This document shows positions 63,630-64,000 of a DNA stretch of 64,000 nt, one piece after another. The translations under genes were made by a program, and so were the position numbers. Under the pieces are notes generated by a model that did not search any database, was not told the DNA's origin, and saw nothing but the letters and a program-made list of their open reading frames with translations. The DNA lies in contig VFFE01007668.1 of the NCBI GenBank assembly GCA_008921705.1, forward strand, positions 704,885 to 768,884, given 5' to 3'. Positions within the stretch are counted from its first letter, which is position 1; each line of letters opens with the position of its first letter. The DNA is from Burhinus oedicnemus. Its lineage: Eukaryota > Chordata > Aves > Charadriiformes > Burhinidae.

Positions 63630-63664
63630 AAACAAACAAACAAACGAACAGACAAACAAAAAAC
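63630..63664. repeat. (AAAC)n microsatellite
   Basis: AAAC units with two variant units (AACG, AACAG). Confidence 0.9.
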
Positions 63665-64000
63665 AATCATGCCCCCAAAAAACATCATGTAGCTATGTTA
63701 TCTCCTTTCAGTTCCTGGAGCACTAACTCTTTCTCCAAGACCAACAAGGTCACAAAGAGAGTGCCAAGTCACTTACAGCATCTTCCAGTCTGCAGAGATC
63801 TGGTGAACGTTAGTATGGAGGATGCCTAGACTGTCTGTACTTCCATAGTAGCCTTATTACCCTGACAGCTGTGCTCTTCGGGAGTAGCTGATCATGCATG
63901 AGATCACACTGAGAGGAAATTGGTTGACCATGGTGGGTATCTGGTGAGACTTCCACTTTTATGTTACACTCTCTTTACTACGACTGTCTGGAAACGAACA

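Larger units (their letters stand above)
58675..64000. other. Unique AT-rich DNA to window end
   Basis: No gene assigned. The longest frames are 144 codons on the minus strand at 59820-60254 and 115 codons on the minus strand at 61756-62103, neither with a recognised motif. Contains a short CR1 tail at 60.88 kb and two tetranucleotide repeats. Confidence 0.45.

Overview
The window reads as bird genomic DNA, most likely a gene-poor part of a macrochromosome. It is strongly AT-rich. Its recognisable content is almost all CR1 LINE retrotransposon copies, whose 3' ends carry the octamer-type tails (repeats of ATTCTATG or ATTCTGTG) typical of avian CR1. Also present are one near-certain solo LTR, one possible LTR fragment of a common avian type, and simple repeats. 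I see no bacterial-style operons, no complete host gene, no tRNA or rRNA gene and no CRISPR array. Species cannot be told from sequence alone.

Layout. 1-1.7 kb: a knot of CR1 3' ends in both orientations, followed by a probable LTR fragment. 2.6-3.1 kb: old CR1 debris. 6.15-7.65 kb: a 5'-truncated but otherwise intact CR1 copy with an unbroken reverse transcriptase frame. 12.0 kb: a hexanucleotide microsatellite that switches unit halfway. 12.56 kb: a short exon-like segment. 12.77-13.63 kb: a second CR1 copy with an open C-terminal frame. 13.6-31.9 kb: mostly unique AT-rich DNA holding one very old CR1 relic near 22 kb. 31.9-33.1 kb: a decayed CR1. 37.3-37.7 kb: two minus-strand CR1 fragments. 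43.0-43.4 kb: a 416-bp block bounded by a perfect 15-bp inverted repeat, which I cannot assign to a family. 51.4-54.7 kb: a minus-strand CR1, then a long plus-strand CR1 split by a 642-bp solo LTR with target duplications. 58.0-58.7 kb: two CR1 3' ends joined in tandem, then a 27-bp-arm hairpin. The rest is unique sequence with microsatellites and short tandem duplications.

Function. The only protein-coding potential I can name is CR1 ORF2, which encodes a reverse transcriptase. Only the 6.15-7.65 kb copy keeps that domain open, and it lacks the N-terminal endonuclease and the promoter, so it is not expected to move by itself. Nesting gives relative ages: the CR1 at 51.9-54.7 kb was in place before the LTR element landed in it. 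I found no convincing novel system. The best leads are the inverted-repeat element at 43 kb, the CR1/LTR nest, the tandem CR1 junction with microhomology and the hairpin beside it.
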